A stretch of 64,000 nt of DNA from Synechococcus sp. PCC 7336 (GTDB taxonomy: Bacteria; Cyanobacteriota; Cyanobacteriia; Thermostichales; PCC-7336), in assembly GCF_000332275.1 (NCBI RefSeq), contig NZ_CM001776.1, positions 1,907,268-1,971,267 of the forward strand, given 5' to 3'. A program made the position numbers and the translations under genes. Below are positions 38,878 through 47,415 of the stretch, piece by piece. Each line of letters starts with the position of its first letter. Positions within the stretch are counted from its first letter, which is position 1. The notes under the pieces are model-generated. The model saw nothing but the letters and a program-made list of their open reading frames with translations. It was not told where the DNA came from and searched no databases.

Positions 38878-39948
38878 TCAGTTTGATTGGATCTCTCGGG
38901 GGTCTAGGCGGTTTACCCATTGCTTATTCACCAACACATCGACGGCAATCGCGATCTGGCGGGGGGTAAATTGTCGCTTGCGGTCGTTCCAGGCGTAAGT
39001 TTGGCTGACAACTTCATCGACGGAGTTAACGGATTCAGTTTTCACAATCCAGTGAACTGTGGACAATAGCTCCAGGCCAAAGGCGGACTCGAATCCTTCT
39101 ACTAGCGACGCTACCTTATCAAAGCGATCGCGAGTTTCTGGACACTGTTGTAGAAATGCTGTGGCTTCTTCCACTGCACCCGGTACCAATTGGAGCGGTT
39201 TGTCGGGGGCATCGCCGCCGTCTGCGTAGCCAGAAACGAGATGCCCTTCGATTGCATTGAACACATGGCGCAGGTTTTCGGCATAGGGACCATAAGAGGC
39301 TTTCCGGTACTGCAGCTTCAACGGCTCACCGGCTTCCTGCATGAAATACATTAGCTTGTGGACTTCTAGCAGAGTGACAGTGGGATCGAGTAGACCGCTG
39401 AGGTAGCGGCGCATCAGTTCTACCAGCGCGGCTCGTCCGGCTGTCATGGTCGGTACCTTACGATTGCGCACCATGGTTTCAGTGCTAGGCGCGCCAAGTG
39501 GTTCGTAGATTGCAACGTGTACATCAGTGAGTGGTTGGAGCGCTGCCTCGATGCGAGGCTTAACTTCTGACCAGTTGAGTCCGCCCAGCCCGCTACCCAA
39601 AGGTGGGATGGCAATGGACTGAATGTTGTATTGGCGGATCGTCTCCACCAGCGCCTTGAGTCCTGAATCGATATCTTGTATTCGGCTGGCCCCGCGCCAA
39701 TGGCGTTTGGTGGGGAAGTTAATGATGTAGTGAGGATGGATGAGTTGTCCGGTTGCAAACACGAACATTTGCCCAGGCTGCACTGCTTCCTTCTTACAGG
39801 CGGCGGCGTAGGCTTTGAAGTTTTGCGGAAATGCTTTTTTGAACTGAAGCGCAATGCCGCGCCCCATCACGCCAACGCAGTTCACGGTGTTGATCAGGGC
39901 TTCTGCATCGGCGCGTAAGATATCGCCTTGCGTATACTCGATCGTCAT
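38878..39948 (-). CDS. darG: DarG-type antitoxin: macrodomain DNA ADP-ribosyl glycohydrolase
   Basis: 356 aa. Residues 1-155 form a macrodomain: MTIEYTQGDILRADAEALIN, TVNCVGVMGRGIALQFKKAF, and PPLGSGLGGLNW near the end, typical of the DarG/TARG1 branch that removes ADP-ribose from thymidine in DNA. The C-terminal half (about 165-356) is the helical DarT-binding domain. It includes LEVHKLMYFMQEAGEPLKLQ and KASYGPYAENLRHVF, reminiscent of Panacea-type (DUF4065) antitoxin folds. The upstream darT ends 13 bp before this ATG. The frame opens earlier (to 40023) but inside darT. Confidence 0.9.
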   Translation of the reverse strand: MTIEYTQGDILRADAEALINTVNCVGVMGRGIALQFKKAFPQNFKAYAAACKKEAVQPGQMFVFATGQLIHPHYIINFPTKRHWRGASRIQDIDSGLKALVETIRQYNIQSIAIPPLGSGLGGLNWSEVKPRIEAALQPLTDVHVAIYEPLGAPSTETMVRNRKVPTMTAGRAALVELMRRYLSGLLDPTVTLLEVHKLMYFMQEAGEPLKLQYRKASYGPYAENLRHVFNAIEGHLVSGYADGGDAPDKPLQLVPGAVEEATAFLQQCPETRDRFDKVASLVEGFESAFGLELLSTVHWIVKTESVNSVDEVVSQTYAWNDRKRQFTPRQIAIAVDVLVNKQWVNRLDPREIQSN

Positions 39949-39961
39949 TGCTGCCTCCCGA

Positions 39962-40601
39962 TCAGTAGTACCAGTCTTTCTTGATTTGAACCTGGGGTCG
40001 ATGGCCACCCGCAGGCAAGGCATTAGCTACCTGTTGATAAATTACCTGTGAATACACGCCGATGCGTTCGATCAGATGCCAGGGAAAGCTGCATTCCAGC
40101 AGAAATTCTGCTTGCTTCCCCTCCTTGCAAGCTTGCCAATGGGTGGCTCGAACAGCTTGCCAGTTTATTTCATGCAACTGCTTGAGGTCGCAGCGGTTTT
40201 CAAAATAATAAGCCCCAGCATTCGATAGGGTAAAGGCCCAACGCTTGCCATGTTGGTCTGCCCAGGTAACGCAAGCGCGTAGGTCGGCTTGCAGATGCAC
40301 AATTGGCTCCTGCCCGCCGCGATAGGTGAGATCGGTATGATTGCCTTGATAGAGGAGGTAAAAGCACGATCGATCGCGGACAGAAATAAAACGGCACGCA
40401 GTCACCCACATGTAACCCTGGATGACTAGTCAAGGGGAGTGTGAGCCGCCGTTGTTTGATATGACTCATACCAATGGTGGTTCCCGTTGATGCTCGCGCA
40501 GCAATTTGGGCATCGCACCACATATAGCCATCCGCGATTATCGACTGCAGCCGGTCTACATGCACGATATGGTAAATCTTCGGCTGAGCGGGTACCGTCA
40601 C
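39962..40601 (-). pseudogene. darT: DarT-type DNA ADP-ribosyltransferase toxin, frameshifted
   Basis: GTG 40601 follows an excellent AAGGAGG site (spacing 7). Frame 1 encodes IYHIVHVDRLQSIIADGYMW, IGMSHIKQRRLTLPL and VGDCVPFYFCPRSIVL, then goes wrong. One base must be removed from the T4 run (plus-strand A4, 40360-40363) to continue in the second frame as YLLYQGNHTDLTYRGGQEPI, RWAFTLSNAGAYYFENR, then the catalytic-Glu motif KQAEFLLECSFPWHLIERIG and HRPQVQIKKDWYY. Total length is 3n+1, so one +1 insertion explains everything (about 212 aa when corrected). DarT ADP-ribosylates thymidine in ssDNA. Confidence 0.88.
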
Positions 40602-40700
40602 CTCGCTGCCTCCTTGCGACGGGTTTGCTGAAAGCCTTAAACGCCAGAGTTCCCCCGTCCCCGAAATTTGGGAAAGGGGGGGACAGACAAAGCTCTAGCT

Positions 40701-41771
40701 CTAGTCTTGAACCAATTCTAATTGGGTGGTGCGGCTCGTAATGCCTCCGGCCATACTCGTGAGTTCGATGTTATAAACCGTGCCGTCTATAGAGAGCGGA
40801 CCGGGGCTGACACTGAGGCTGAAATTGCCCTCTGCATCTGCTTGCACAGTGCGGTCGGCTAGTGCTCGCTGGGTCGAGATAAAGCCCCCGAGGGAATTTT
40901 CAGACACCACGCTAATGGAAACAGAGGCATTGGGGGCAGTGGTACCGGCAATAGTAAAGGAGTTGCCGGAAACGCGATCGCCATTTTTGTGGCTGGTCAC
41001 GCGCGGCTGCAGCGATTCGGGCGTGAGGGCAGCAGTGGCAGGCACCTCGTCGTCCCCAATACCGCTCACATCGACTTGCTCGACATTGACCTCAGCAGCA
41101 GCTACTAAAGCGATCGCGCGATCGGCAGTCGCAAAGCGCACCTCCCCCTGCCGCTCCAGACGAGCCACCACAATTCCTTCAGCCGCCAGATCGTTCGCTC
41201 CCACAGCTTTGCTCGCCACATACACCCCGCGAGAAACTTCTGCAGCGTTCAGTGACTGCAGTTGCCTGCCGTCTTTGACTAAAAACACCCTGACGATGCT
41301 GTCAGGCGTGCCGTTCACCGTCACCAACAGCATTTCTCCTTGGGCGATCGCCTCGCCGGTGCCGTTGTGGGAAACCGACTCGATCTCGGCGACGTTGGGA
41401 GTCACAACCGTGAAGCTCCATTGCGCCTGTTGGGGCTGATTGGCCGTATTGGTGAATTCAAGTCGAATTGTATGATTGCCGGGGGAAAGTGGGTTGCGGG
41501 GTCGGTAGCTAAAGAAGTCGGCAGTGATGACCGATGCGGCGGTGACATCGGTGCCATCCAAAAAGATGCGCAGGCTGCCGGGGCGTATAGAGTTGCCGTT
41601 CCGGGCAGAGAAGGACGCCGAGATCGCAGAACTGGGATCGACGTTGGTGGTGCCTTGGGAGGGACTGGGGTTGGTGATGCGCTGGGCGATCGCTGCAGAG
41701 GGTATGAGGGCGAGGGTGGCGATCGCGGCGGTGGAGATCAGACTGCGGGAGAGCCAATAACGAGCGTTCAT
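40701..41771 (-). CDS. secreted protein with Ig-like domains, unknown function
   Basis: 356 aa. A signal peptide (STAAIATLALIPSAAIAQ, cleavage at AIA/Q) is followed by beta-rich domains: an Ig-like fold typical of bacterial cell-surface proteins (ITNPSPSQGTTNVDPSSAIS, then RPRNPLSPGNHTIRLEFTNT), a central domain, and a C-terminal Big/adhesin-like domain with the NGDRVSGNSFTIAGTTAP motif near residue 260. No enzyme residues visible. Probably an extracellular or periplasmic structural/adhesive protein. Confidence 0.75.
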   Translation of the reverse strand: MNARYWLSRSLISTAAIATLALIPSAAIAQRITNPSPSQGTTNVDPSSAISASFSARNGNSIRPGSLRIFLDGTDVTAASVITADFFSYRPRNPLSPGNHTIRLEFTNTANQPQQAQWSFTVVTPNVAEIESVSHNGTGEAIAQGEMLLVTVNGTPDSIVRVFLVKDGRQLQSLNAAEVSRGVYVASKAVGANDLAAEGIVVARLERQGEVRFATADRAIALVAAAEVNVEQVDVSGIGDDEVPATAALTPESLQPRVTSHKNGDRVSGNSFTIAGTTAPNASVSISVVSENSLGGFISTQRALADRTVQADAEGNFSLSVSPGPLSIDGTVYNIELTSMAGGITSRTTQLELVQD

Positions 41772-41969
41772 AAATGTGATATCTCGGGGACAATCGAATC
41801 AGTAAACTATGCTGCTATAGCATCCTGACTGAGCCAGACGGAGTTTAGTTCCTGGCGCTGGGTCGAGGTCGATTGGAGGCGATCGCGCTGCAATCAGCTC
41901 AAATGTCATCCCAGATACAGTTCCACCCGTTCCCCTCCCCTAAGATGCCGACCATACAGCTCTTGAGAG

Positions 41970-42070
41970 AGTGGCTTCTAGGGTTCCGAGCGATGGCGCT
42001 GTCTGGACCGAGAGAGGCAGCCGCCCAGCATCAGCTGAGGGGTGACACGGCGGGATAAAAGCCCGGGAGG
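41970..42070 (+). promoter_or_regulatory. guanidine-I (ykkC) riboswitch
   Basis: All three hallmark blocks are present in order: CTAGGGTTCCG (41978-41988), CTGGACCGAGAG (42003-42014) and ACACGGCGGGATAAAAGCCC (42045-42064) followed by GGGAG. They occur with the usual spacing and a variable stem between. This aptamer binds guanidinium and turns on expression. It lies 60 bp before the guanidine hydrolase gene, a known cyanobacterial pairing, so the whole operon is likely induced by guanidine. A GC-rich inverted element in 42098-42114 (GGCAGTTCGCCGCC) may belong to the expression platform. Confidence 0.93.
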
Positions 42071-42129
42071 ATGATGTTGGCCTACCATTGGGGTCAACGG
42101 CAGTTCGCCGCCGTCACCAGAGAACGAGC

Positions 42130-43305
42130 ATGTCCGACTTAAACGGATATTCCAACGAAGCCGAACGGGGTTTGGGGGAAGAAGCGAAGTTATCCGAAAG
42201 CGGCTGGCAGCGAGAGGTACAACGGGGGCTGGAATTTGGCCTCGAAGCCGCTGACAGCATTCGCGATCGCAGCATCCCCACCTTCTCTCGCGGCGAGCTG
42301 CCCCACTTCGCCGGCATCAATACTTTCCTCAAAGCCCCCTACGTCGAAGACGTGCGGGAAGTGGGCAACTACGATGTTGCCATCCTGGGCGTCCCCCACG
42401 ACTGCGGCACCACCTACCGCCCCGGCACCCGTTTCGGTCCCCAAGGCATTCGCCGCATCTCCGCCCTCTATACCCCCTATAACTTCGAGCTGGGGGTGGA
42501 CCTGCGGGAATCGATAACCCTGTGCGACATCGGCGATGTCTTCACCATCCCCGCCAATATCGAAAAATCCTTCGATCAGATTTCCAAAGCCGTCGCCCAC
42601 GTCTTTGCCAGCGGTGCCCTGCCCGTCATTCTGGGGGGCGATCACTCCATCGGCTATCCCACCGTGCGTGGCGTCTGCCGACATTTGGGGGATCTGAAAG
42701 TCGGCATCATCCACTTCGATCGCCACGTCGACACCCAAGAAACCGACCTGGACGAGCGCATGCACACCTGTCCCTGGTTCCACGCCACCAATATCAAAAA
42801 TGCCCCGGCTGAAAACTTGGTCCAAATGGGGATTGGTGGCTGGCAAGTACCCCGCCAAGGGGTGAAGGTATGCCGCGAGCGGGCGACCAATATCCTCACC
42901 GTCACCGACATTACCGAAATGGGACTGGATGCGGCAGCGGAGCTCGCGATCGAGAAAGCGACTGAGGGTACTGATTGCGTTTACATCAGCTTCGACATTG
43001 ACTGCATCGACGCCGGATTTGTCCCCGGTACCGGCTGGCCCGAACCCGGCGGCCTGCTACCTCGCGAAGCCTTGGGATTACTAGCCCGCATCATCCCCAG
43101 AGTGAAGGTCTGCGGTCTCGAAGTGGTGGAAGTGTCGCCCCCCTACGACATCAGCGACATTACTTCCTTAATGGCCACCCGCGTCATCTGCGACTCGCTA
43201 GCCCATATGGTGCGCTCCCAGCAGTTGCCGCGCCTGGGAGTCAAGCCCAGATTCGTCCACAACCACGCACAACCGGAACTGATTGCCGACTGGCGGGGGC
43301 GCTAA
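42130..43305 (+). CDS. gdmH: nickel-dependent guanidine hydrolase (ureohydrolase family)
   Basis: 391 aa, matching the size of Synechocystis Sll1077. It hydrolyses guanidine to ammonia and urea with a dinuclear Ni centre. Motifs: GGDHSIGYPTVRGVC, IHFDRHVDTQETDLDERMHT and SFDIDCIDAGFVPGTGWPEP. FDRHVDTQE replaces the FDAHxD of agmatinases/arginases, as in the guanidine hydrolase branch. ATG 42130 is chosen; a GTG at 42088 lies too near the riboswitch. The stop overlaps the next ATG (TAATG). Annotations as agmatinase would be wrong here, given the riboswitch and the nickel chaperones. Confidence 0.92.
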   Translation: MSDLNGYSNEAERGLGEEAKLSESGWQREVQRGLEFGLEAADSIRDRSIPTFSRGELPHFAGINTFLKAPYVEDVREVGNYDVAILGVPHDCGTTYRPGTRFGPQGIRRISALYTPYNFELGVDLRESITLCDIGDVFTIPANIEKSFDQISKAVAHVFASGALPVILGGDHSIGYPTVRGVCRHLGDLKVGIIHFDRHVDTQETDLDERMHTCPWFHATNIKNAPAENLVQMGIGGWQVPRQGVKVCRERATNILTVTDITEMGLDAAAELAIEKATEGTDCVYISFDIDCIDAGFVPGTGWPEPGGLLPREALGLLARIIPRVKVCGLEVVEVSPPYDISDITSLMATRVICDSLAHMVRSQQLPRLGVKPRFVHNHAQPELIADWRGR

Positions 43306-43694
43306 TGCACGAAGTCGATATGACCAAAGCGCTCTTCGCCACGCTGGAAGATTGGTGGGTGTCGCAGCCGGACCCCCCGGAGATCGAGACTGTTTATCTG
43401 CTGGTGGGGGATTTCACTTGCGTGGAACCCGCCAGCTTGGAATTTGCCTTTGACGCCCTCAAACAGGGTACGTTTCTGGACTCGGCTCGATTGGCGATCG
43501 AGCGCATCCCCTTTGTGGCCTACTGTCACACCTGCCAGTGCAACTATTTCCCCACCATTGAAGAACAATACGCTTGCCCCGCCTGCCGATCGCCTCTAGA
43601 GGACATCCGCTCTGGGCGGGAATTGAAAATTTCTCGGTTGGAGTGTCGGGATGCCGTTGCAGCCGAGGAACAAACGATGTGTCATTCAGGTTGA
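43305..43694 (+). CDS. ghaA: HypA-like nickel chaperone (GhaA) for guanidine hydrolase
   Basis: 129 aa. The N-terminal MHE nickel-binding triplet and two zinc Cys pairs (YCHTCQCNYF and YACPACRSPL) define the HypA fold. Stand-alone HypA usually serves NiFe hydrogenase, but none is nearby; a homologue activates guanidine hydrolase in Synechocystis. Coupled by a one-base overlap to gdmH. Confidence 0.88.
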   Translation: MHEVDMTKALFATLEDWWVSQPDPPEIETVYLLVGDFTCVEPASLEFAFDALKQGTFLDSARLAIERIPFVAYCHTCQCNYFPTIEEQYACPACRSPLEDIRSGRELKISRLECRDAVAAEEQTMCHSG

Positions 43695-43703
43695 GGGAAG
43701 CCG

Positions 43704-44402
43704 ATGCACCAAGTCATCGATATGGCAGGAGTCGATCTCCTGCAGGCCAACCAAGCCGGAGCCGATCGCAACCGGGCTCAGTTCGATCGCTGGGGCATGA
43801 CCTGTCTCAACGTCATGAGCAGTCCGGGGGCGGGCAAAACGGTGCTGCTGGAAAAGACCTTAGAGGCGTTGCGCGATCACCTGAAGATCGCCGTCATCGA
43901 AGGGGACATGACCACCCAACTGGATGCCGAGCGCCTGCGCCGCTGCGGGGTCCCCGTGATTGCCATCAACACCGGCCGATCGTGCCATCTCGATGCCCAT
44001 ATGGTAGCGGGCGGCATGCACCAGCTAGAGCGCGAGCACAGCCCAGAACAATTCGATTTAGTCTTCGTCGAAAACGTCGGCAACTTGGTCTGTCCGGCGG
44101 AATTTGAAGTGGGGGAACATGCCAAAGTGGCGCTGCTGAGCCTGACAGAGGGGGAAGACAAACCGCTCAAATATCCGGTCATGTTTCGGGAAGCAGACTG
44201 CCTGCTCGTTTCCAAACTGGATTTGGCTCCCTATCTAGAGGTCGATCTCGGCCAGATTGAAGCCAATGTGCGCCAGCTCAACCCCAACGCCAGCATCATT
44301 CCCCTATCGGCCAAATCCGGCGAGGGACTCGAACTCTGGTTCGAGTGGGTGCAGCAACAGGTCCGCAGAGTCCGATCGCAACAGCCGCAAGTGGTCCTCT
44401 AA
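43704..44402 (+). CDS. ghaB: HypB-like GTPase nickel chaperone (GhaB) for guanidine hydrolase
   Basis: 232 aa. SIMIBI GTPase: P-loop [18 protein letters not shown] (residues 39-56), switch [17 protein letters not shown], the metal-site region [11 protein letters not shown] with Cys and His, and [10 protein letters not shown] as the G4-like base-recognition element. GTP hydrolysis drives Ni insertion with the HypA partner. A good GAGGGAAG site lies upstream. It follows ghaA by 9 bp. Confidence 0.88.
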   Translation: MHQVIDMAGVDLLQANQAGADRNRAQFDRWGMTCLNVMSSPGAGKTVLLEKTLEALRDHLKIAVIEGDMTTQLDAERLRRCGVPVIAINTGRSCHLDAHMVAGGMHQLEREHSPEQFDLVFVENVGNLVCPAEFEVGEHAKVALLSLTEGEDKPLKYPVMFREADCLLVSKLDLAPYLEVDLGQIEANVRQLNPNASIIPLSAKSGEGLELWFEWVQQQVRRVRSQQPQVVL

Positions 44403-44475
44403 CTTCCCCTCGCACGAGCCTTCCGATCCTGCTAGAAACCTTTCCCCCTATGCCCTGCGCCCTCTAGGAGTATCC

Positions 44476-45483
44476 ATGAATTTTCGCAGCTTATTTCCCA
44501 CTTGCGCCCTCGCGCTGGGCCTAGCGATCGCCGGTTGCGCTCCCAGTCCCGACCCCACCGCCACCGAGCCCCTCACGATTGGTTACAGCAACTGGGCGGG
44601 CTGGTGGCCTTGGGCGATCGCCGAGCAAGAGGGCTTATTCGAGGCCAACGGTGCCCATGTGGAACTGCGCTGGTTCGATGGCTATCTTGCCTCGATGGAA
44701 GCCTTTGCTGCCGGTCAATTGGACGGTAACACCCAAACCCTCAACGACACCATTTCGTTTGTGGCCGATTCTGTGAATGGGCAAGTGGTGGTGTTGGTGA
44801 ACGATAACTCCGCAGGTAACGACAAAATTATTGTGGCGGAAGGGATCGACACGATCGAAGACCTGTTAGGCAAGCGAGTTGCTGTGGAGGAAGGGGTAGT
44901 GGATGATTTCCTGCTCACCCTCGGTTTAGAGGAGGCGGGCTACAGTCGCGACGATGTCGAAATTATGCCTTTGGAAACCGGTGCTGCCGCTGCCGCTTTT
45001 GCCGCTGGTCGGGTGGATGCCGTCGGTGCCTTTCCTCCCTTCTGGCTGACTGCGCTGGAGCGAGAGGGCAGCCGAGAGCTGTTCAGTTCTGCCGACTTCC
45101 CTGGTGCGATTCCCGATTTGCTCGTGGTCAGTCAAACGGTTATCGACGAGCAGCCCGAACAGGTGCAAGCGTTAGTGAACACCTGGTTCGACATTCTGGA
45201 ATTCATGCAGGAAAACCCCGAACGGGCGGATGAAATCATGGCCGCACGGGCTGGCGTCAGCCCGGAAGAACTACAACTGTTCAAGGAAGGCACCCGCTTT
45301 TTCACCCTTGAAGATAATCTAGAAGCCTTTAGTGAGGGAGATAGCTTCGCGTCCATGCCCTACGCCGCTGTAGAAATGGCGGCATTTATGGTGGGCATGG
45401 GCTTCATTCCCGAGGCCCCCGACCTCAGCACCCTGTTCGATCGCCGCTTTGTGGACGCCTATGCCGCATCGCTGGCGGAATGA
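44476..45483 (+). CDS. guanidine-operon ABC transporter substrate-binding lipoprotein (NMT1/SsuA-like)
   Basis: 335 aa. Lipoprotein signal with lipobox LAIAGC (about residues 16-21), then YSNWAGWWPWAIAEQEGLFE, a TauT/NitT-type binding protein start. It shows the DLLGKRVAVEEG and FLLTLGLEEAGY segments typical of that family. In the homologous sll1080-1082 cluster the transporter imports guanidine. TAGGAG sits five bases before ATG 44476; the frame is open further but inside ghaB. First of three transporter genes. Confidence 0.87.
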   Translation: MNFRSLFPTCALALGLAIAGCAPSPDPTATEPLTIGYSNWAGWWPWAIAEQEGLFEANGAHVELRWFDGYLASMEAFAAGQLDGNTQTLNDTISFVADSVNGQVVVLVNDNSAGNDKIIVAEGIDTIEDLLGKRVAVEEGVVDDFLLTLGLEEAGYSRDDVEIMPLETGAAAAAFAAGRVDAVGAFPPFWLTALEREGSRELFSSADFPGAIPDLLVVSQTVIDEQPEQVQALVNTWFDILEFMQENPERADEIMAARAGVSPEELQLFKEGTRFFTLEDNLEAFSEGDSFASMPYAAVEMAAFMVGMGFIPEAPDLSTLFDRRFVDAYAASLAE

Positions 45484-45560
45484 GCGATCGCCCAACCATT
45501 GCTTGAGGTGTCAAATCCCGACTGGCACCTTTAATCGAGTTCCCTTCCCCCACTGCCATC

Positions 45561-46400
45561 GTGACGACCCATCCCTTCGCAGGCTCCGCTAGCGACTCCC
45601 GCCCCAGCCTGAAGCCAACGGTGTTCTGGCGAATTGCCGAAGACATTCCCAAGCCCCTGCAGTGGAGCTTGGCCCTGCTATCCATCTTTGTACCCTTTAG
45701 CTTGTGGTGGTTAATGGCCAGCACGGGTTGGGTGAATTCCCAGTTTTTGCCTTCCCCTGCCGATGTGGGTCGGGCCTTTGTGCGGCTGTGGGAACAAGGA
45801 TTTTTACTCAAAGACATCGCGGCCAGCTTTTTAAGGGTGTCGAGTGGATTTATCTTAGCGGCGATCGCGGCCATCCCCATCGGCATCAGTATGGGTACCT
45901 TCGCCAGCATTCGCTCCTTAGCCGAACCCATCATCGGCATCTTCCGCTATATGCCCGCCCCCGCCTTCATTCCGCTACTGATTATTTATCTGGGACTAGA
46001 CGAACCCCCGAAAATTGCCTTGATCTTTATTGGCACCGTGTTTTTCAACACCCTGATGATCGCAGACGCTGTCAAGTTCATCCCCAAACAATTGATTGAG
46101 GCGACCTACACTTTGGGGGGGGCCAGAGTGCAAGTGCTCTTCCGCGTCATCGCCCCCTATATCGCCCCCAACATCCTCGATGCCTTTCGCATCAACATGG
46201 CAGCAGCTTGGAACCTCGTCGTCGTAGCCGAGCTCGTGGCTGCTAACGAAGGTTTGGGCAAGCGCATTCAATTGGCTCAACGTTTTTTCCATACCGATGA
46301 AATTTTCGCCTGTCTGATTGTTTTGGGCACGATCGGGTTCTTACTCGACTTAACCCTGCAATGGATAATGCGGCTTACCTGTAAATGGGCAATTGACTGA
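45561..46400 (+). CDS. guanidine-operon ABC transporter permease
   Basis: 279 aa, six membrane spans. The EAA-type cytoplasmic loop EATYTLGGARVQVLFRVIAP matches the binding-protein-dependent permease signature (usual form EAAxxxGAxxxxxxxxIxLP), with NLVVVAELVAANEGLG after it. It starts with GTG. Its 3' end runs close to the ATPase gene, as usual for such modules. Confidence 0.87.
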   Translation: MTTHPFAGSASDSRPSLKPTVFWRIAEDIPKPLQWSLALLSIFVPFSLWWLMASTGWVNSQFLPSPADVGRAFVRLWEQGFLLKDIAASFLRVSSGFILAAIAAIPIGISMGTFASIRSLAEPIIGIFRYMPAPAFIPLLIIYLGLDEPPKIALIFIGTVFFNTLMIADAVKFIPKQLIEATYTLGGARVQVLFRVIAPYIAPNILDAFRINMAAAWNLVVVAELVAANEGLGKRIQLAQRFFHTDEIFACLIVLGTIGFLLDLTLQWIMRLTCKWAID

Positions 46401-46428
46401 CGTTCAGTTCTTATCTCCTCGTTCTGCC

Positions 46429-47205
46429 ATGCACCTAAAAGTCAGACAGCTCTGCAAATCATTTCCCACCCGCAGAAGGGGACAGTTTGTCGCCCTCGAC
46501 AACATCAATTTGCAGGTAGAAACGGGAGAATTAGTCTGCATTGTGGGGGCGTCGGGCTCGGGGAAAACCACCTTACTGCGACTGATTGCGGGTTTGGAAG
46601 CTCCGACGAGTGGCGAGATTGCTGTGGATGGGATGCCAGTCTTGGGGCCGGGGGCCGATCGCGGCATGGTGTTCCAAAGCTATACGCTATATCCCTGGAT
46701 GACGGTGGCGGCGAATGTGGGGTTCGGACTCAAGTTGCAGGGAATGCCTTTGCTGGAGCGGGAGGGGCGGATTGCCTATTTCTTGGAGGTGGTAGGACTG
46801 ACAAAGTTTGCCAAGGCGTTGCCGAAGGAACTGTCGGGAGGAATGAAGCAACGGGTGGCGATCGCCCGCGCGCTAGCCAATCAACCGAAGATCCTGTTAA
46901 TGGACGAACCCTTTGGGGCATTGGATGCCCAGACGAAGGAAATCATGCAGGGCTTTTTGCGGGAAGTGTGGCAGCGGACGGGCACCAGTATTTTGATGAT
47001 TACCCACGATGTGGAAGAGGCTGTTTTTGTCGCTCAACGAGTCTACGTGCTCACCTCTTCCCCCGGTCGCGTTAAAAAAGAAGTAAAAGTGTTGTTGCCG
47101 GAAGAACGGGAATTTGGCCTCAAGCGTATGCCCAGCTTTCAGCAGCAGGAAGAAGATATCCTCGAACTCCTGCGGGAGGAGCAGAAAAAAGCGTTGCAAC
47201 TTTAG
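46429..47205 (+). CDS. guanidine-operon ABC transporter ATP-binding protein
   Basis: 258 aa. Walker A GASGSGKTTLLR, Q-loop VFQSYTLYPWM, signature LSGGMKQRVAIARAL, Walker B ILLMDEPFGALD, D-loop and H-loop ITHDVEEAV all present: the NitT/TauT-type ATPase. ATG 46429 is chosen; a TTG 12 codons earlier would overlap the permease gene by 8 bp and cannot be excluded. It is the last recognisable gene of the operon. Confidence 0.88.
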   Translation: MHLKVRQLCKSFPTRRRGQFVALDNINLQVETGELVCIVGASGSGKTTLLRLIAGLEAPTSGEIAVDGMPVLGPGADRGMVFQSYTLYPWMTVAANVGFGLKLQGMPLLEREGRIAYFLEVVGLTKFAKALPKELSGGMKQRVAIARALANQPKILLMDEPFGALDAQTKEIMQGFLREVWQRTGTSILMITHDVEEAVFVAQRVYVLTSSPGRVKKEVKVLLPEEREFGLKRMPSFQQQEEDILELLREEQKKALQL

Positions 47206-47208
47206 AGT

Positions 47209-47415
47209 TTGGGCGATCGTCAAATACAATGCTTGGCTAAAACCATCTCTACACCATTACATGTGGAGTTACAAAAATTCTCATACGCTAGATATGGCAA
47301 TATAATAGTGATATTATCCTCTCAAGTTCAGCCACAATATGTCCAGTATGCTTGTACGATAGGAAACATTTGGCAGGCTACGATGATTCCAATCAGAGGT
47401 AGGTATAAATGGTAG
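47209..47415 (+). CDS. possible short reading frame, AT-rich, unknown
   Basis: TTG-started frame of 68 codons. The second part (HVELQKFSYARYGNIIVILS and VQYACTIGNIWQATMIPIRG, ending RYKW) has protein-like composition and ends across the start of the next gene (ATGGTAG). The 5' part is poor and may be chance. Possibly the 3' remnant of a gene broken when this AT-rich segment joined the guanidine operon. No family recognised. Confidence 0.35.
   Translation: MGDRQIQCLAKTISTPLHVELQKFSYARYGNIIVILSSQVQPQYVQYACTIGNIWQATMIPIRGRYKW

Noticed and set aside
42190-42858. Long reverse-strand frame inside gdmH
   Set aside because: Antisense shadow of a well-supported enzyme; Gly/Asp-rich mirror of its codons.
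43574-44107. Arg/Pro/Ser-rich frame within ghaA/ghaB
   Set aside because: Shadow of the two chaperone genes.
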